From contig BSYQ01000004.1 in the NCBI GenBank assembly GCA_030272585.1, forward strand, positions 6,510,001 to 6,574,000: a stretch of 64,000 bases of DNA, in the 5' to 3' direction. The position numbers were made by a program, and so were the translations under genes. Within the stretch, counting starts at the first letter, position 1, and each line of letters begins with the position of its first letter. Of the stretch, positions 35,826-46,035 are shown one piece after another. Origin of the DNA: Bryopsis sp. KO-2023. Taxonomy: Eukaryota > Chlorophyta > Ulvophyceae > Bryopsidales > Bryopsidaceae. The notes below the pieces were generated by a model. That model ran no database searches, had not been told where the DNA came from, and saw only the letters and a program-made list of their open reading frames with translations.

Positions 35826-36246
35826 TTTGGTACGGGTACGGTCCGGTCCGGTTACGGTGGGGTTACGGTCACCGTACTACGGCCGTAACTCCGTACCGTA
35901 ACCGGAGTAATATGTTGTTTTTACGGTACGGAACAGGTATGGTATAGCTACGGTAGCCCTTAAATCGTCGTGAAGTAGTCGTTGTTCAGTGCTAAAGCGT
36001 TAGGCTGCAGTCTGCAAGGTTGTGGGTTCGAATCCCCCTGGGTTCCTTTGGGTTCTCGGGACCCTGCGGGGGTCATTTTCTACGGTTTACGGTAGTTACG
36101 GCCGGTACGGTCGGTACGGAGAGGTTTGGAGCAGAACGGAGCTACGGTTACGGCCGTAAAAGCACGATTTTCTGACGAAAATTGTACTCCGGTTACGGTC
36201 CGGTTACGGCGTTACGGTACGGTTACGGTGACCGTAACCGTAAAGC
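35826..36246. repeat. GGTTACGGT / ACCGTAACC repeat block
   Basis: Two clusters (about 35826-35955 and 36080-36246) of TACGG, GGTTACGG and reverse complements, forming many local palindromes such as GGTTACGGTGACCGTAACC. They surround a tRNA-like module at about 35985-36055. Confidence 0.75.
35985..36055 (+). repeat. tRNA-like module
   Basis: GTGCTAAAGCGTTAGG resembles an A box and GTGGGTTCGAATCCCCC is a near-consensus B box, at tRNA-like spacing. I cannot draw a good acceptor stem, so it is probably a tRNA-derived SINE head. Confidence 0.5.
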
Positions 36247-36325
36247 CCTATCATTGGGCGGCACACTCAGGCAAGGAGGGCATAACACCTACCGGAGGCC
36301 TATGCAACCCGATCGAATGAAGAAA

Positions 36326-36460
36326 ACTCGGGAGTTTTTTTTGCGTGATCAGAAGTTCTGATTCCGAACAGGTGGAAGTCAGTATTTGTACGCGGCTGTG
36401 GCCCGAAGAGTGTGTGCTTAGTCGACTGATGGCGATGCGACATCTTTTCAACCGATGTCT
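36326..36460 (+). repeat. third copy of secreted-gene upstream block
   Basis: GAAAACTCGGGAGTTTTTTTT, GTATTTGTACGCGGCTGTGG and ACTGATGGCGATGCGACATC match the reverse complement of 17234-17345. No signal-peptide exon follows, so it is an orphan piece. Confidence 0.7.
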
Positions 36461-36549
36461 GAATATCAGAAAAACGTTTTGGAGTATGGGTTCAAGACAA
36501 ATTGGAGGGGCAACATGTGAGGTCATTTCTTGGATCGGCAAGAAATCAC

Positions 36550-38340
36550 CGGATGTGAAGCTTGACGTTCAAAAATGTTCACAAGACATGGATGGAAAGC
36601 CGTGGACAAAATAAGTATTACCATATTTATTCAACATCAATTTTGACATCTTGTCGGCAATGAACTTCATTATTTATTTCTACATCAGCGTTGACTTTGC
36701 TGGGTCCAGACAGACAGACAGACACTCTCCCCCTCGGCTGAGTTGTATCGATGCCCATTGACAGTCACCTATTGTCTTTACCCATTCCATCAAGATCCCG
36801 CCCCTCCCCTGAAACAACATATCTATATTAAAAAATGTGGTTTGAATATTACCTGAAGGGCATCCTCAAACTCTTGCATCTGCTCCTTCGTAGCTTTCGC
36901 CTGACTCTGCACCTCATCCAGCTCTTTCTTGGCACATTTGCTTTCTTTCTCTAACTTCTCGAGGGCCCCACTCCTCTGCTCCACCTCCCTCCTGAAACTG
37001 AAAAGTCTCGCCAATCGATCCAGTCCATCGCTCAGTTCGGCATCTTTCGAATCGATGGCCCTCCTTGCCACGACCAATTCCACTCTCAGATCATTGGCCT
37101 CCATCATGACCTTGTCGTTTTCGCTCTTTACCAAGAGAATCTCCTTTCGCAGAGTCAGTCAGCACCTCATCCTGAGGGAAAAACCAACAGGCAACCCAAC
37201 TTTTCAACAGGGCGAGCGCTTTGATTCAGACGTATGAAACTGGTGGATGATTTCGCTCTAGAATCAATCACTGCATTGACACTCCAGCAGAAGCTGCAAA
37301 ACCAACTGCCTTTTACCTGTTTCGATTCCAGCTCCAGCTGGACCTCCTTGATTTCCTTTTTCTTGTTGGCCTTGAGATCGGACACACTTTTCTCGAGTTC
37401 GCTCACTCTTAGCTGCCGGGCATCGCAGGCCGATTTCCACAGATTCACAATTCTCTCCATGTTGGGCAATCCATTTTTCGGACCTTCCATGCACTCTGAT
37501 GCAAACGATTCCGAAATGGCACTGCTATCATCCTGGAAAAATATCCAACCACCTCGCAGATCATGTTCATTGCATTCTTCATTTGCACAAAACCCCACAA
37601 AGATGCTCCCTCTTATATAATATAATAATGAAAAAAAAGAATCCACCATCTTGATTTGGGGTTCAAGAAGCTTTTCTGAGGTCCATCCTGTGTATGCCTG
37701 AGTTTCAATACTGTGCCTACTGTTTCCCCTCCCCCATAAGAACAAATTCCAAAACTTTTGCGTGAATTTCTTAATTATTTATGTGTCGGATGAATACAAT
37801 ACAATACAATCCAATCCTCGTTGGGTAAAAAAAATTCAAAATTCCATGCAGAAAAGACCGTTTGGTATGTTTTGTTACACATGCATCTTGCGTTTTACAC
37901 ATGCATCTTGCATTTTACACACCATGAGCTCATCGATCATTTCAGCCTTCGCCCGGATTTCACGTTTGAATTGATCTATCAGAGAGTCGCTCCTGTCCCT
38001 GGCACAGGCAATTGAAATGTTGGCCAGCTGCTCCGAGAGCGCCTCTGCCTTGGAGTCCAGCTCCTCAGCAGCCTCTTTTGATTTTTTCGCTTTTCTTCCG
38101 GCTGTTTTGATTTCCGAAGTCACGTTACTTCAGTATTTCTGAGATTGGAATGGTAAACACCTTTTCCCACACGAGAAGTGTGATATTGCAAACCAAATGT
38201 CCATCTCACACTTTCATGATTCCTCCCCTCCTGAAGTGCCTGTCTGGACAGCGGTCGGTCCTCTTCCTGTAAGATTCTGATTTTCTCTAATGCTGTGTTC
38301 AACCCCAGCTTGAGATGGGACGCCTGCTCATCTTTCCCTT
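36550..38340 (-). pseudogene. inverted, decayed copy of coiled-coil gene (copy of about 7.3-10.1 kb)
   Basis: Minus-strand segments match coiled-coil exons and their introns: 38340-38243 (end of the 7186-7395 exon), about 38095-37922 (8068-8319 exon, 5' end lost), 37540-37318 (9080-9295 exon, intact), 37175-36829 (9476-9802 exon) and the following intron to about 36550. The last exon copy has a small frame-shifting change near its start and a 12-base in-frame deletion. The 7587-7751 and 8581-8763 exons are missing. This is a duplicated fragment, not a gene. Confidence 0.85.
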
Positions 38341-38849
38341 CGGATTCGTTCCCACGAATTCTGAGTTCGGACCCGTCAGCGCATCCGCGGAGCTATCCAT
38401 CCCCACTGACATCCACATTGGTGCTGGCGTTTGCGTCGTCCTCCTGGGTATCCACTTGCACATCGGCGACAGCTCCTGGCCCATTCCTTGGGTGGTCGAC
38501 AGTTTCACCTCCACGTTTGCGGTGGCGCGCACGATCGCAGCCTCCAGAATCGCCCTGAACGCTCACACACACACACACACACACACACAAGTCAAACACT
38601 CTCCACGATGAGATTTGTCGCGGGGGCCGTTGCTCCTTCATAACTCACCCCCGCCGAGGAGGTAGACCTCGCGATTGCAAGGTCCTGGCGCCTGAACGAA
38701 CATAACATCCCAGTGAAACCGACGTCCCTAAAACAAATAGCAACTCGCACATGATAAAATAATTCAATTTGCCGCCTTACCAGACGCACAGGCAAAGCCC
38801 ATGAGGGCGGGGGTCAAGAAGATCACTGCGCCGCCTCTTTGCATGCCCA
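38341..38849 (-). pseudogene. truncated paralog of secreted-protein gene
   Basis: It starts at 38849 with MGMQRGGAVIFLTPALMGFACASG and GTAAGG, matching the 17444 signal-peptide exon. Exon-2-like sequence lies at 38640-38700. The Ala-rich exon is largely missing. ATANVEVKLSTTQG (as in exon 4) is followed at once by sequence matching the last exon (GAVADVQV, DDANASTNVDVSGD) but in another frame. A CA repeat sits at 38566-38590. At about 38340 the copy fuses directly to coiled-coil sequence. Confidence 0.75.
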
Positions 38850-38984
38850 TTTCTCCCGAATCTCATTCTCCCGAATCTCAAAAGTAGAGCACAGGAAAAA
38901 GCAGAACGCCCTGGATTGCCGAAAGCCTCAACACCGGAGAAAACGAATTTCGAGAGGAGATTTGGACACAGAAGTGTGTTTTTT

Positions 38985-39066
38985 TTTTTTTGTGATCAAC
39001 GAGAAGCGAAGTGGGTGTTTATACGCGCTTGCGATCCAGAGAGTCCGACAGCGATGCGACATCGTG
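38985..39066 (+). promoter_or_regulatory. upstream block of secreted paralog
   Basis: GTGATCAACGAGAAGCGAAG, TATACGCGCTTGCG and ACAGCGATGCGACATC follow the same order as the block before the 17.4-kb gene, and the block lies about 140 bases before the 38849 start on the other strand. Confidence 0.4.
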
Positions 39067-39104
39067 GGCGATCTCTTGTGCTTTCGTGGGTGTAACCAGG
39101 GCCA

Positions 39105-39620
39105 ATGAAAGCCAATGAAGCAAAACTCCTTGACTTCGTTGGCTGAGATGACCTTGCTGGAGAATTCAAACCCTTTGCATGAAAAAGATGTGGCGGAATG
39201 TTGGGTAAGACATTCTCTGAAACCACAACAAAATCCTTTTTCTTGCTTTTCGAATTTTTTTTTCCTAATACTGAATCATGGATCAACCTACCAATATGGA
39301 ATTCTCACTTGGAGTTATTAAAAACACACACACACACCCCGAGTGCTTTTTTTTTTGCAAAAGATCCTAACATTGATATGTACAAAAAACATTCGATTAA
39401 ACTCGGAAAATTCAGAGGACCAAGGTACGGCTTTGAATGAAAATTCTGGCTGGAGGAAACCCTGGATCGACACCAAAACATGGTTTTGGATTTTTTTTTC
39501 AGGAGAAAAGTGCAGATACATTGAGGGAATCTGAACAGGAAGGCGAAATAAATTCACTCGAACAAATCGCAAAGTGAGGGCAATCCTTGGCTGTGAATGT
39601 GTGGTTCACGTCAGAAAATT
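39105..39620 (+). pseudogene. partial copy of ZIP4-like gene (exons 2-3)
   Basis: It matches 24640-25130: AEMTLLENSNPLHEKDVAE, the GTAAGACAT donor, the intron with the TTTTTTTCCTAATACTGAATC block and the EKSADTLRESEQEGE exon. A piece of exon 2 (about nine residues around MWQICCKC) is deleted and a CA repeat has arisen in the intron. No other ZIP4-like exons follow. Confidence 0.85.
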
Positions 39621-39762
39621 TTCCCTGTCAATCGTTTTTCGTGGCGGCTGCCCGCAATCCCCGACTGGTACCTGAATATTTCGGCATGTGGGTTTGTACT
39701 GGAATTCGTGAGCAACATAACCCCACCCCCCACCCAACACCCCCTTCCAAAAAAGGCTCAAT

Positions 39763-40439
39763 TCAGGACGTCATGTCGATTTCCTCAGCTTTCCAGACAC
39801 CATCGCACATGCTTTCCAGCTTGGAGTCGTAAAAAGCAAGCGAGAAGCTCCACAGAGAGCCTGTGTCGGGGCAAAGATTTGCCTCGGCGCCACATCCCGC
39901 TGGGGATACGCTGGCTCCTCCATTTTTCGTTTGATCGACGCTGGCGGCGGCCATGTCCCGTTTGTTGTTGGTGCCCTTGTCCAGCCACTGGGCGCTGACG
40001 ATCAGGTTCAAGGGGCGACATCTGTGGGCCTATGGAAAACTGAGAGTGTCATTTCATTTTCTTGCCAACTGCAAGACATGGCTCCAGGTGTGGCAGCGGA
40101 ACGCATGTCCTCTAGTCTGACCGCTGCACTTCTCTCTCCCACCGCAACTCACAGCCCACCACCACAGAGGAGCTCTTGAATGCCCAGCATAATGTCCCCA
40201 ATGGCCCCTTCTTCACAACCACGATCAATGTCTACCAGTTGATTCCATATCGAGTATTCATCCACGATATTGGTGTGGTGGTTGCAGATTGTACTACGGT
40301 AGCAGTGATTAACATTGTTATTCACCTTGTTGCAGGGAACTGAGGCCGTTCTGACGACACAACAGTATTTTTTCTTTGATTGTACAGTAAAATATGTGTT
40401 GTGACTTCCATTTCGATTGGGCAGTGTTGGTGAGCTCAT
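39763..40439 (-). CDS. small Cys-containing protein, at least two exons
   Basis: The last exon 40021-39763 and the preceding exon, ending at 40153 with a GT|GAGT donor, join in phase (GGGCT|A TGT CGC). The frame runs upstream to at least 40439, where GGCAG|ATGAGC could be either a start or a 3' splice site. Visible sequence includes YCCVVRTASVPCNK, IWNQLVDIDRGCEEG, LLCGGGLCRPLNL and GCGAEANLCPDTGSLWSF. Regularly spaced cysteines suggest disulfides and hence secretion, but no leader was located. No family is recognised. It lies tail-first next to the copied ZIP4-like fragment. Confidence 0.5.
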
Positions 40440-41362
40440 CTGCCGATTTGTTGGGGGTGATTCCTGCTCTGAAAGCATGTTCTGTAATGATTGGTGTACT
40501 GGTTCATGTAGAAAGCGTGTGGGGTCACCCCACTGGGGTGTTGTGGGGTCTGTGACACGGTTGCGGAAGGGGACACACCCTAGCTTTTGTGTATTTTGGG
40601 GACTTGTCAAGAGGATTCAAGGATCCCTCCACTTTCCAACGCCCACTTCACTTGCCACTTTTGTCCTTGCAGATACGACCACACTGGGTGGTGATGCCCC
40701 CCCCCCCCAGTGTTTCTTTTTGACATTCCCTGCCACAGTACACACCAAATCTTTCAACACCCACTACACCTCTTGGATTCACTCAGAGTTCGGCATTTTT
40801 CACGATTTCCTTTTTTCGTGTTTCCTCCACGTTTCCAGATGAGCAGCGGATGAGCTCATTCCTGACATTCAACATTAGTAAGCAAATCTTTGCTCAAAAA
40901 AAGTCCACATTGGGATCCGGAAAAAGAGAGCCTTTCTGGATGTGTGTCCAGAAAGGAAACCACCCCTGTTCAATCTGTGCATGAAAAATATATGTGTATG
41001 CGATATATGGATGTATTGATCTTAGGCAAAGATATGCAAAGTAATTTACAGAACAGTTCTTGATACATCATCATATAACTCTGGTCCCAGCAAAGAGACA
41101 AAAATTAGAAATGCGACAACCAATATTTCCCTCTTTTTCGAAAATCTTGGCCAAACTCTGCTGATAAAACTGGACAACAAATATTTCCCTCTTTTTCAAA
41201 AATCTTGGCCAAAATCTGCTGACAAAACTGAACAAAATGCCGCCCCTACAACTCGATCTACAAAAACACATTAAATTAAAATTTTGGGCGTACATTGGGC
41301 GAGTATGCAAACTCGCTAGTACATGATATGTACCTTCAGAACCAGGAGGATATTTATGAATC
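40440..41362. other. intergenic with short tandem duplication
   Basis: It includes C10 at about 40700 and the duplication at 41116-41231. A first exon for the gene at 39763-40439 may lie here but I cannot define it. Confidence 0.4.
41116..41231. repeat. 58-bp direct tandem duplication
   Basis: Two adjacent copies of ATATTTCCCTCTTTTTC..AAATCTTGGCCAAA..TCTGCTGA with a few differences. Confidence 0.85.
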
Positions 41363-44300
41363 TCATTTGACCGACTTCCTGTCAAGTTTTCTGGCGATCC
41401 ATTCTTGTGCCTCGCTCTCTCCACGTCTAATTGTAAGTTTGACGCTTTCTACGGATGCATTCAAACCCTTCAGACCGCAGTTCATCGCGGTTTTAACCAC
41501 CACCCAGTTCTTCATGGACGCCGTGTCGCAACCCTCGACACTATTCTCCACCCAGGCGCGCAGGCTCCTCAGACTGACATCATGCAATTGCTTCGCCACG
41601 TAGCAGATATAGCCCAAGACTACCGCAATAAACAAAACGGAAAGAAACGACCTCGCCCCCGTAGTGACGGTTTCCCCGTTCACGATATTTCCAACACTGA
41701 AAGCAAGCGCAGACACACACAGCGACGCCAGCTCCAAAACATTCAGCTTCGGGTCCTTGAAAGGCCAGAAACCCATTTGAAGCACCACGGAAACGACAAT
41801 GATAAAGAGCGCCATTTGACCTTGAACATCCTCACCCAACGTCCGACCAAACACCACCACGACCGAAATCAGAGCTTTTCTGGCCAGAATGAGCACGTCC
41901 CAGGCGACCGCATTTTCGTTGTAAGCTTGGTAGAAGGGCCCGTATCGCCTCACGAAGCCGGGGTCATCCAAGTCCCCAGTGCTCCTCGTCAACTTGACGA
42001 ACAGTCCGACTGGAAAACCCACTGAGATGGTGAGCAGGAGGGGAATGCCCAGAAGGCACAACAACAGGAGATGAGAGCCCTGGTAGCAAACGACGTTTGT
42101 GTCCTCTACCCAAAACAACGACCCCAGTGGTTTGGCGGACACACAGTAGAAAATTCGCACCAGTACCCTCGTCAAGCTGCGAAAATAGAGACAGAACATT
42201 CGCTACGATTTTGACCATCAAGGCAAGATTTAGCAATCAACCAATCAAAAATTACAACCCACAGCAAAAGAGAGCCAGCACCCTCCAGTTCGCCCAATCA
42301 GCCAAAGTCTGCATTTGTTTTCAAACCCATTGAACCCATTTTTGTGGGAAAATAGAGCCCCTCGCACGTGTCTTTGCCGTTGAAGGAATCCTACCTGAGA
42401 TATGAGGCTTGGAGAACAGCCAAAAAGGCAACAAAGCATCGAAGCGTGAAGGAGTGGAGTCCGCGTTTTTCCACTCCACGCCGCCAGGCATAGAACAGCA
42501 CGAACGCGAACCAAACGATGAACGGAATGAACGCAAGCAATATCGTCGTTTTGATTGAGCGCGGTATGCCAGTTGAAGGGAAGGCACAGTCGAACGCAAG
42601 AAAGCTGCTGCCACCCACCCCCGAAGTAACATCTGCACAGATCAAGACAAAGGATAGGCAAAAACTGGTTTCATGATGATCGATTGGAGGTCTTTTAAGA
42701 AAAGACGCCGAAAGCCTTCGCCGATTTGATTAGCAAGCACTGAAGAAAGATTCTTGTTTCGTCAACAAAAGAATGGGTTCCCCCAGGGTTTACCTAGTGC
42801 AGACAACACCGTCAGCATGCTATCGGTCCAATCCGCATGAATAGACGCAGCCGCCCCTGTCACTTGAGCAAAATTGACCAGAATCTACGAAGAGAACAAG
42901 AAACACAAACAGACATGTTGGAACCACCGTGGGAAAACTTTTCACAACTCCATCGTCCTTGCTTTTCCTTGTCATCTGTTTAATCTACTTCACACCATAC
43001 CTTGATTACATCCGAAAACGCTGCTTTGTTTTTCTGCTCGCCGCCCTGATTTTCTATACACGGCAGGTTGTCACCCTCGACCTCCAGAACATGCTCCGAC
43101 CCCCCCCTGGAAGGCAGAGCTGCGTTTGCCTGAGCGATGACTTTCTTAGAGTGCACACGCACGCTCCTGACGTAAACCATGGAAATGATCAAAAGCGCCA
43201 GCATCACAGCGCCACACATCAAGCCTGATGACGACTTTGCCCCACACTCCACGCAGCGCAAGGAACGCTCTTTTCCATGTGTCGGAGCGCAACTGCCGCA
43301 ATGAACACCTTCGTAGCCCTATCATTCGACATATAATACAGATCCTATGAGCTATTCGAAAGAATTTGCCAGGGTTGTCTGTTGCAACACACACATGGGC
43401 CATGTTCAAAGGACATGTACAATCCATTTGCTGGCTGAGGGGTTTTCTTTGTATACCCCAGATGCTATATGCTCTGGCCTGGCATGTCTTATAATATTTT
43501 TGGTTGGAACTGAGAAGCGGGGGGAGGGATATTCAGATAATATTAGTCATCAAGAGAATCCACCTAGGCAAACAACAAAGAAACACCGAATTGTATTTCA
43601 AAGGTTGGGGTAAATTCGTCGGTGGTGTTCCCAGTTTTTTTACAATTTGTAGCATTGAACAATTCAAGTGTTGGCAATTTTAGTTTTCTTTGGGGTGATT
43701 TAGAGGTTTGGGTCCCAACTCATTGGTTTTGGTTAGATTTTTATTGCTTCTTTGGTTTTCGGGTGTTTGGGGTTGGCGCCAATCAATAAATTAGTTATTG
43801 GTTCATTTTTTACGATTTAATTGTATTTTAAAGGAGATGCCGGCCACCCACCCACCTGTGCACACTGAGGGTAACCTTCACCAGAATCGATGATAGCTCC
43901 ATTCCTCAAGCTGCTTTCTTGCAAAATTTCTGTCCGATTGTCGTACGTGCAAGCCTCTTCCAACAAGCAGGAATGAACATCCGTAGAATGTGGTGCAGAA
44001 TGCCAAAAACCATCTGCAGGGGAAAGGGTTGATCCGTAACAGGTCGCCTTCTTGCCAGGACACAGCTCGCAGTTCTTGTCAGAGGTGTCGAAACTGAAAA
44101 ACCCAGGTTTGCACTTTTCACACCGCCGCCCATCGTCTTTGGAGACCTCACCAACCACACACTCGCGCACAACGATGGTTATAGACGTCGACAAGAACTT
44201 TCCACCCTCTTCATTGGGGGTGAAGCTGAAAGAAACGTTGTACGTCCCTGGCATTGCCCTCAACACCACACCCTCTACGACGAACTGGCTACTCATGAGA

Positions 44301-44883
44301 ACGCCGTTTTCCGTGACAGGGTTGCCCGACAGGTCCCCTCCGGATGTGGCTAGCTCCATTCTGAGAGTTACGTTCTCGAATGCCGGCTGACCAAAGGAAT
44401 CCAACAATACAACTTCGATGGGCTCCAACACCTCTCCACTCGAGTAGCCTTCGATGGTGGATGGATGCGACACCACCCTGTCCATACCACCTCCCACAGC
44501 CATCGCTTCAGAGGGACCTCGCTTCTGATATTGACTCGAACAGGAGGGCGCATGTGTCAGACTGGACCCCGTGAAACAATCCTTTCCACAGCATATTTTC
44601 AAAGTCGATGGCTCGCTGACGAAGATCTCAGAGGCGGCTTCTGTGGCCCCGTTTCCCGCCAGCTTCGTATTGTTGAGGACATATGCATGTTCACCACGTT
44701 CGACTGCATCTGTCGGGGAGAAATGCGCCTCACATTTCTCGAGCAATGCTACGAACTCTCTGAAATGCTTCTGGAGGCTTTTGAGATGGTCCCGAGGCGA
44801 TTGTGGAGTTGTTGTTGTTGTTCGGGACGGGGCAGCACCACAGAGAGTGGCAAAGCTGCTCTCCGTTATCAAGTGAAACCCAC
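41363..44883 (-). CDS. GCC2/GCC3-like Cys-rich plus multi-pass membrane C-terminal half of a beta-helix surface protein
   Basis: Exons 44883-43856, 43318-43001, 42884-42794, 42632-42395 and 42176-41363 join in phase to TAG. The first exon holds an immunoglobulin-like or filamin-like strand region (SGEVLEPIEVVLLDSFGQ; PGTYNVSFSFTPNEEGG) and then ephrin-receptor-like cysteines (CEKCKPGFFSF, CELCPGKKATC), continued across the intron as QCAQ|GYEGVHCGSC. Eight or so hydrophobic helices follow: LMCGAVMLALLIISMVYV, ILLAFIPFIVWFAFVLFY, FVAFLAVLQASYL, LLLLCLLGIPLLLTISVGF, ARKALISVVVVFG, MALFIIVVSVVLQMGF, VLELASLCVSALAFSVG and FLSVLFIAVVLGYICYV. A charged cytoplasmic tail ends the protein. This is the TRP-like C-terminus seen after beta-helix regions in algal surface proteins. 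It lacks its own convincing start and probably continues the 57.9-62.6 kb exons. Confidence 0.75.
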
Positions 44884-46035
44884 CTGTAGAGAGAACAAAC
44901 CAGGGAATAAAGATGCAAACATCACGGTCCCCCATCTTCTTAACAAGATTGCCCGCAATGTTAAAAACCCTGCACGCTTTTCGATATTCTCACCTCCTTT
45001 TCTGGCTCGGTTATTCACTATGGGAAAACCCGCTCTGTGCGGGGTTGGTCGAATCTCCGCCAAATATCGAAGAACGTCGAACTGACGAATTAAGACCCGA
45101 AACAGAACAGAAACGTATCAGGAACGGTCGGATGTACCTGGGTTCGACTCCCAGGCGTTTCAATCCCCTTACAACTGGGGTCGCGAAAAAGTCGTCAGCG
45201 ACTGGAATTCGCGACCCCGCACAGATGTCTGTGCGGGGTTATAAACACCGCACAGGAGATCAACGCCGCACAGAGACCTGTGCGGGGTGACCGTAAAACG
45301 AGGGAATTTTCTTAAAACAAAAACACACACAAGTGCCCACAGTCCGAATCCCAAGCAACCCATCTGTTCATCCAAACCCACAAGGTTTAATAGCCCAAAC
45401 ACCATCCACACAATGTACCCCGCACAGAAGTCCACAACCCCCGCCCACACAGCCACATGCCCCGCACAAACACCGCGAAGAAAAAGAAGGAAGATCTTTT
45501 GACTCTTTCACTTGCTCTTTCGAGCAGTTTTCGGGGTTTGGGGGGAAATTCATTCAAAAAAACACACACACAGTTGTGCCCCAGTCTCCGAATCCCAAGC
45601 AACTCATCCGTTCATCGAAACCCGCAAGGTTTAATAACCCACAATATCATCAGAAAAAACTATAAGAGCACGCACGTTAGTCGGAATAAAAACAGGCCGC
45701 AGAGGGCTGTGTGCGGCGTTCCGACTCCGCACGATACGCATTCATAACAATACCAAACAGGAAAACCCAGTCCCCGAAGCTGAAAAAAACCTTGACGTTC
45801 ATCCAAATCGATCAACTTCGGCTAATCTTGACATGTCGAACCAAAAATGCCACACAAAAAAGAACAGGAAAACAACCACCACCGCACAGAAACGTCAACA
45901 GCCACGCACAAAAACCCATACACCCCGCACAGACCTATTTTTTCGGAACGAGCGACGTTTTGGGGACGGCGAACGTTCCTCCTCGGCCACAAAACAACAG
46001 CCCCGCACACAGGCGCGTAAACCCCGCACCGCCGT
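44884..46035. other. gene-free stretch with mixed-orientation GTGCGGGG motifs
   Basis: It contains CTGTGCGGGG words in both orientations (45030-45290), then CCCCGCACAG on the plus strand to 46035. CCTGGGTTCGACTCCCAGG at about 45138-45156 is a strong B-box-like palindrome. It is likely part of the DNA transposon's 3' flank and the large intron of the beta-helix gene. Confidence 0.5.

Noticed and set aside
34352-35901. ORFs of 176 and 103 codons over palindromic repeats
   Set aside because: The sequence is a repeat of GGACAGG/CCGGTCC words. The proteins are low-complexity and lack splice or domain support.
41405-42025. 206-codon plus-strand ORF
   Set aside because: It is antisense to the membrane-domain exon, which has hydrophobic helices and in-phase splicing.
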